From NCBI GenBank assembly GCA_016650115.1, contig JAENWI010000034.1:1-10147 (forward strand): DNA of 10,147 nucleotides. The letters run 5' to 3'. The position numbers and the translations under genes are program-made. Positions 7,245 through 10,147 of the stretch are shown one piece after another. Numbering within the stretch: the stretch's first letter is position 1; every line of letters begins with the position of its first letter. The notes beneath the pieces were generated by a model. That model was not told the origin of the DNA. It saw only the letters and a program-made list of their open reading frames with translations, and made no database searches. Source of the stretch: Peptostreptococcaceae bacterium (GTDB lineage: Bacteria > Bacillota > Clostridia > Peptostreptococcales > Anaerovoracaceae).

Positions 7245-7736
7245 CTATTTCCCGATTCTTTTATTATAATTCGCGCAATTTCCATGACAAATAGCTGCTG
7301 CCAGTGCATCAGCAGTATCATCAGGTTTTGGAATTTCTTCAAGATTTAAAATAGTTTTAACCATAATTTGAATCTGCTTTTTTTCTGCTCTCCCATATCC
7401 AACAAGCGCCTGTTTTATCTGAAGTGGAGTATATTCGCCAATAGCAAGGCCTGAATTTACACAGGCTAAAATTGCAACCCCTCGTGCCTGTCCAACCATC
7501 AATGCTGTTTTAGCATTATTGTTAAAAAACAGTTCTTCAATGGACGCGGTGTCGGGTTTGTGTTCTGCAATAATTTCCATCAAAGAAGAATAAATACATT
7601 TCAGTCGGTCAGGCATATCCATCTTTGAATCAGTTGTTATAGCACCATAGTCTATAACGGAAAATTTGCTTCCATTCATATCAATGATACCATATCCTAA
7701 AATAGCATAGCCTGGGTCAATGCCTAGTATTCTCAT
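7245..7736 (-). CDS. ruvC: crossover junction endodeoxyribonuclease RuvC
   Basis: RuvC is the dimeric RNase H-fold nuclease that resolves Holliday junctions by paired nicks, working with RuvAB. It has 163 residues, close to the roughly 165-175 usual for the family. The four acidic catalytic residues are visible: Asp7 in GIDPGYAILGYG, Glu67 in SIEELFF, and Asp140 and Asp143 in KPDDTADALAAAICH. The FNNNAKTALMVGQARGV helix and the YTPLQIKQALVGYGRAEKKQI segment are typical. First gene of the seven-gene operon: the ATG at 7736 follows AGGAG with 5-nt spacing, and two candidate promoters plus a LexA-like palindrome lie upstream. This suggests DNA-damage induction, as is known for ruv genes in other bacteria. 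Confidence 0.97.
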   Translation of the reverse strand: MRILGIDPGYAILGYGIIDMNGSKFSVIDYGAITTDSKMDMPDRLKCIYSSLMEIIAEHKPDTASIEELFFNNNAKTALMVGQARGVAILACVNSGLAIGEYTPLQIKQALVGYGRAEKKQIQIMVKTILNLEEIPKPDDTADALAAAICHGNCANYNKRIGK

Positions 7737-7762
7737 TGTTTCTCCTATTTCCTACTTGAAAT

Positions 7763-7792
7763 ATTATATCATGTTATCAGGAAAATTGTAAC
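7763..7792 (-). promoter_or_regulatory. candidate proximal promoter of ruvC
   Basis: The minus strand has a perfect -10 TATAAT (7768-7763) with GTTACA (7792-7787) 18 bp upstream, a 4 of 6 match to the -35 consensus. It would give a leader of roughly 20 nt before ruvC. The LexA-like palindrome lies just upstream of this -35. Confidence 0.5.
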
Positions 7793-7813
7793 ATACAAAC
7801 ATATGTTTGTCCA
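7785..7813 (-). promoter_or_regulatory. candidate distal promoter of ruvC overlapping the palindrome
   Basis: TGGACA (7813-7808) and TACAAT (7790-7785) on the minus strand match the sigma-A consensus at 5 of 6 positions each, with ideal 17-bp spacing. The 16-bp palindrome fills nearly the whole spacer, the classic position for a repressor site. Confidence 0.5.
7795..7810. promoter_or_regulatory. perfect 16-bp palindrome, probable LexA (SOS) operator
   Basis: ACAAACATATGTTTGT is fully self-complementary. Its core, AAACATATGTTT, is one base per half away from the Gram-positive LexA pattern GAACN4GTTC, and carries the CATATG centre common in such sites. It lies in the divergent ruvC-argR region inside a ruvC promoter. 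Assignment to LexA is inferred from pattern and from the DNA-repair gene it precedes. Confidence 0.6.
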
Positions 7814-7822
7814 TAATTCTTG

Positions 7823-7852
7823 TTGATATTTTTATGCATGGCATGGTATAAT
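7823..7852 (+). promoter_or_regulatory. promoter of argR-recN
   Basis: TTGATA (7823-7828, 5 of 6) and TATAAT (7847-7852, 6 of 6) are separated by 18 bp. Transcription would start near 7859, giving a leader of about 30 nt with the SD AAAGGAG before argR. This argues against the longer frame that opens at 7820, since its start would lie upstream of the transcript. Confidence 0.65.
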
Positions 7853-7888
7853 TATCAATATGTCCCCCATTTTGAAAGGAGTCTTATG

Positions 7889-8338
7889 ATGCGGTATTCA
7901 AGACAAAATAGAATTCTTGGTTTAATAAAAGATCACGAAATAGAAACGCAAGAAAAATTGGCATATTTACTTAAAGAAGATGGGTTCGATGTTACACAAG
8001 CTACAGTTTCAAGAGATATAAAAGAACTCCAGCTTATAAAATCACTTTCTTCTTCAGGAAAATACAAATATGCACTTGGCGTGACAGTAGACGCTCCTAT
8101 AACAGATAGATTCGTTAAAATTTTCAAGGATACAATTATAAGCGTTGCTTCATCCGGAAATCTTATTGTTATTAAAACACTTACAGGTTGTGCCAACGCG
8201 GCCGCTGAAGCAATCGATTCCTTAAGTTTACCCTTTATGTTAGGTACCATAGCAGGGGATAACACAATTTTGATTATTGTTGATGATGAAAAAAACGTTC
8301 TTTTCCTTCAAGGAAAATTTAATGAGTTATTAGGATAA
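7889..8338 (+). CDS. argR: arginine repressor ArgR/AhrC
   Basis: This arginine-sensing regulator represses arginine biosynthesis and often activates catabolism; it works as a hexamer. The start is one of two adjacent ATGs (7886 or 7889). AGGAG at 7877-7881 is 4 or 7 nt away; the second gives 149 aa, matching the usual 149-150. An upstream in-frame TTG at 7820 would add 23 residues overlapping the promoter and is rejected. Residues 1-65 are the winged helix (EIETQEKLAYLLKEDGF, then recognition segment TQATVSRDIKEL, 36-47). Residues about 72-149 are the oligomerisation and arginine-binding domain, with TLTGCANAAAEAID (97-110) and GTIAGDNTILII (119-130). The usual GDD of that last motif reads GDN here (Asn125). 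Pairing with recN is conserved in Bacillota and does not by itself imply shared function. Confidence 0.96.
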   Translation: MRYSRQNRILGLIKDHEIETQEKLAYLLKEDGFDVTQATVSRDIKELQLIKSLSSSGKYKYALGVTVDAPITDRFVKIFKDTIISVASSGNLIVIKTLTGCANAAAEAIDSLSLPFMLGTIAGDNTILIIVDDEKNVLFLQGKFNELLG

Positions 8339-8348
8339 GAGGTATATA

Positions 8349-10016
8349 ATGATTTCTCATATTAGCATTAAAGATTTTGCAATAATAAACCAGCTTTCTG
8401 TTGACTTTCACCCTGGTCTGAATATCATTACCGGAGAAACGGGTGCTGGCAAGTCTATTATTATAGAAGCAATCAGTCTTGTTCTTGGCAGCCGGGCTGA
8501 TACAACATACATTAGCTCAGGTAAAGACAAGGCTCTTGTTCAAATAGTTTTTGAAGATGTAACCAATGAAATTTGTTTATATTTAAATGAAAACGGGATT
8601 GATATTCAAATAGATTCTCAGATAATTATCACTCGTGAGATTACAACTGGCGGCAAAAGTCTCTGTAAAATTAATGGCCAGATCATTTCGGTTTCAGTTT
8701 TAAACAAAATATGCAAACGATTAGCAGATATTCATGGTCAATATGATCATCAGTCTCTTTTAATCCCAGAAAACCATATAAATTTTGTCGATCTTTACGG
8801 TTTAGAGCAAATTGGTGCCCTGAAAGAAAAAGTTTTTTCAAGTTATAAAAATTACCTGTTTCAGAAACAAAAGCTTTCCTCTATAGTGAAAAACGAGAGT
8901 GACTCTCTCCGTCACAGGGACTTTATGGAATTTGAGAGAAATGAAATATTTGTTGCCAAACTCCAAATTGGCGAAGATGAGGAGTTATTAAAAGAAATAA
9001 CCTTACTGCAAAATGGAGAAAAAATATTTGAAAATCTTCAAATGTCGTACGATTCTCTTTATGAATCCACCCCTTCAAGTCTTTCTGAAATCAAAAAAGT
9101 CATTGATATGCTTTCAAATATTGAGGAGTTTTCTCCTGAAATTAAACAGAATAAGGAAATTCTATCGGATTCTTATTATCGAATACAGGAAGTATCCTCA
9201 GAAATAAGAAAACTTAAAGAGGGAATCTCTTTCAACCAGGAAGACTTAGACAATTCCATCTCAAGATTGGATTATATTGAAATTTTAAAAAGAAAATATG
9301 GCGGCACAATAGAAAAAGTGATTGAATATATGGAATCACTAGACAAGAAATTAGAAATAATCAATAATTTTGATGCGCTTAAATTGACAGTAGAAAAAGA
9401 ATTGAAGTTTGCAGAAGAAGAATTAATTTCCTTATGCTCCCTGCTTTCCGAATCGAGAAAAAAAGTTTCCATAAAACTTGAACAGGAAATCAACAATCAG
9501 TTATTAGAACTGAACTTTAAGGATGCCAAAATATTTATAGAATTCAGCAAAAAAACTCCTGAGGGAAACGGTACCGATATTGTTGAATTTATTATATCGA
9601 CAAATAAAGGAGAAGCTCCTAAGCCACTTGCTAAAATAGCTTCTGGAGGAGAAATATCAAGAATCATGTTGGCTTTTAAAAACATATTAGGAAACCTGGA
9701 TTCCATTCCAACAATGATATTTGATGAAATTGACAGCGGAATCAGCGGAATTACAGCGAGCATTGTTGGTAGGAAGCTGCTTCAGATTTCAAGCAAACAT
9801 CAGATTATTTGTATAACACATCTGCCTCAAATAGCTGCGTATGGTGACTATAATTACAAAATTGATAAAGTTACAGATGACAATTCAACAAAAACTACTG
9901 TTATACCATTAGACGACCAATCAAAAATAATGGAAATCGCAAGGCTTACCGGAGGTTTAAGTATCACAGATTCCACAATTAATAATGCAAGAGAATTGAT
10001 TCAATTCAGTAAATAA
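8349..10016 (+). CDS. recN: DNA repair ATPase RecN
   Basis: RecN is an SMC-like ATPase that gathers broken DNA ends early in double-strand-break repair. The 555-aa length is near E. coli RecN (553). The N-terminal half-ATPase has Walker A GETGAGKS (29-36) and KINGQIISVSVL with the conserved LADIHGQYDHQSLL (125-138). Residues about 150-390 are the charged coiled-coil arm, short compared with true SMC proteins. The C-terminal half has the ABC signature ASGGEISRIMLA (431-442), Walker B TMIFDEIDSGISG (455-467), and the His-loop ITHLPQIAAYGD (489-500). All ATPase motifs are intact. The ATG at 8349 follows TAAGAGG with 6-nt spacing; that TAA is the argR stop, so the two are probably translationally coupled. 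recN is SOS-induced in many bacteria; here the only LexA-like site found is upstream of argR. Confidence 0.97.
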   Translation: MISHISIKDFAIINQLSVDFHPGLNIITGETGAGKSIIIEAISLVLGSRADTTYISSGKDKALVQIVFEDVTNEICLYLNENGIDIQIDSQIIITREITTGGKSLCKINGQIISVSVLNKICKRLADIHGQYDHQSLLIPENHINFVDLYGLEQIGALKEKVFSSYKNYLFQKQKLSSIVKNESDSLRHRDFMEFERNEIFVAKLQIGEDEELLKEITLLQNGEKIFENLQMSYDSLYESTPSSLSEIKKVIDMLSNIEEFSPEIKQNKEILSDSYYRIQEVSSEIRKLKEGISFNQEDLDNSISRLDYIEILKRKYGGTIEKVIEYMESLDKKLEIINNFDALKLTVEKELKFAEEELISLCSLLSESRKKVSIKLEQEINNQLLELNFKDAKIFIEFSKKTPEGNGTDIVEFIISTNKGEAPKPLAKIASGGEISRIMLAFKNILGNLDSIPTMIFDEIDSGISGITASIVGRKLLQISSKHQIICITHLPQIAAYGDYNYKIDKVTDDNSTKTTVIPLDDQSKIMEIARLTGGLSITDSTINNARELIQFSK

Positions 10017-10021
10017 AGCAT

Positions 10022-10053
10022 AAAAAAATGACGGCAGATGCCGTCATTTTTTT
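10022..10053. terminator. bidirectional rho-independent terminator between recN and the convergent gene
   Basis: AAAAAAATGACGGC (10022-10035), loop AGAT, then GCCGTCATTTTTTT (10040-10053): a perfect 14-bp stem whose A/T flanks give a U-tract on either strand. It starts 6 nt after the recN stop and 8 nt beyond the stop of the minus-strand gene on the right, so it can end both transcripts. Confidence 0.93.
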
Positions 10054-10060
10054 GGTTTTG

Positions 10061-10147
10061 CTATTTCTTGATTTCTTCTTCTGTTTCTGCTTCAATTTCA
10101 ACTTCTGCTTCTGTTTCAACTTCTGCTTCTGTTTCAACTTCTGCTTC
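10061..10147 (-). CDS. C-terminal tail of an unidentified gene, Glu-rich repeats (partial)
   Basis: The frame is open from the right edge to a TAG at 10063-10061, giving 28 residues. They consist of EAEVET units, then EAEVEI, EAETEE and EIKK. The tail is strongly acidic, probably disordered, and encoded by 18-bp tandem repeats. The minus-strand reading is preferred because its stop is followed at once by the bidirectional terminator, as expected for a gene end. The plus-strand reading is a Ser-rich frame with no start or SD. Low-complexity acidic tails occur on many unrelated proteins, so no function can be assigned from this fragment. Confidence 0.7.
   Translation of the reverse strand, partial: EAEVETEAEVETEAEVEIEAETEEEIKK
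10083..10147. repeat. 18-bp in-frame tandem repeat in the tail of the right-edge gene
   Basis: Two identical 18-bp units (10101-10118 and 10119-10136; minus strand TGAAACAGAAGCAGAAGT) are followed by an 11-nt partial copy running off the edge. A degenerate copy at 10083-10100 matches at 14 of 18 positions. The period is six codons (EAEVET), so copy-number change keeps the frame. The array probably continues beyond the window. Confidence 0.85.

Noticed and set aside
7820..7888. Upstream extension of argR from a TTG at 7820
   Set aside because: The 23 extra residues are unlike ArgR N-termini, have no SD, and overlap the -35/-10 elements; the transcript probably starts after 7820.
7737..7888. 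Riboswitch or small RNA in the ruvC-argR gap
   Set aside because: The 150 bp is filled by promoters, the palindrome and SD sites; no extended pairing other than the palindrome is visible.
7933..8265. 110-codon minus-strand open frame over argR
   Set aside because: It is antisense to a clear ArgR domain, with no SD.
9497..9763. Minus-strand open frames over the 3' half of recN
   Set aside because: They mirror the RecN signature and Walker B coding sequence and have no start signals.
1..10147. Novel defence, mobile or biosynthetic system
   Set aside because: No transposase, integrase, toxin-antitoxin, CRISPR or unfamiliar multi-gene cassette is visible; nearly all sequence is accounted for by conserved housekeeping genes.

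Overview
The window looks like an ordinary chromosomal segment of a low-GC anaerobic Firmicute of the class Clostridia. The grounds are the AT-rich sequence, strong Shine-Dalgarno (SD) sites, a SpoIID/LytB-family gene beside the ruv genes, and the argR-recN pair typical of Bacillota. I cannot name the genus from sequence alone. I see no mobile element, CRISPR array, tRNA or rRNA, and no credible new defence or metabolic system. The most interesting signals are regulatory.

Layout. Positions 1-422 (minus) hold the N-terminal 140 residues of a PAS-domain signalling protein that runs off the left edge. A doubtful 51-codon ORF (437-592) and a candidate promoter lie upstream of it. Positions about 722-780 are a rho-independent terminator that ends a long minus-strand operon. 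In transcription order (right to left) that operon is ruvC (7736-7245), ruvA (7235-6642), ruvB (6630-5605), a spoIID-like gene (5596-4163), queA (4154-3108), tgt (3096-1975) and an rlmD/rumA-family rRNA methyltransferase (1962-802). The divergent ruvC-argR gap (7737-7888) carries promoters for both directions. It also has a perfect 16-bp palindrome that resembles a LexA (SOS) operator and sits between the -35 and -10 of a ruvC promoter. On the plus strand argR (7889-8338) and recN (8349-10016) form a two-gene operon that ends in a perfect bidirectional hairpin (10022-10053). Beyond it, a convergent minus-strand gene enters from the right edge; only its Glu-rich repetitive C-terminus (10061-10147) is visible.

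How the genes fit together. RuvABC is the complete Holliday-junction branch-migration and resolution machine, and RecN is the SMC-like double-strand-break repair ATPase. The two flank one control region, so recombinational repair genes dominate both sides. QueA and Tgt act in tRNA wobble-base queuosine synthesis, and RlmD methylates 23S rRNA, so the distal half of the operon is RNA modification. The SpoIID-like protein is an exported peptidoglycan enzyme whose link to the rest is positional only. ArgR controls arginine metabolism. All seven supported gene junctions have 8-12 nt gaps, and at six of them the upstream stop codon forms part of the next gene's SD site. This suggests tight translational coupling.
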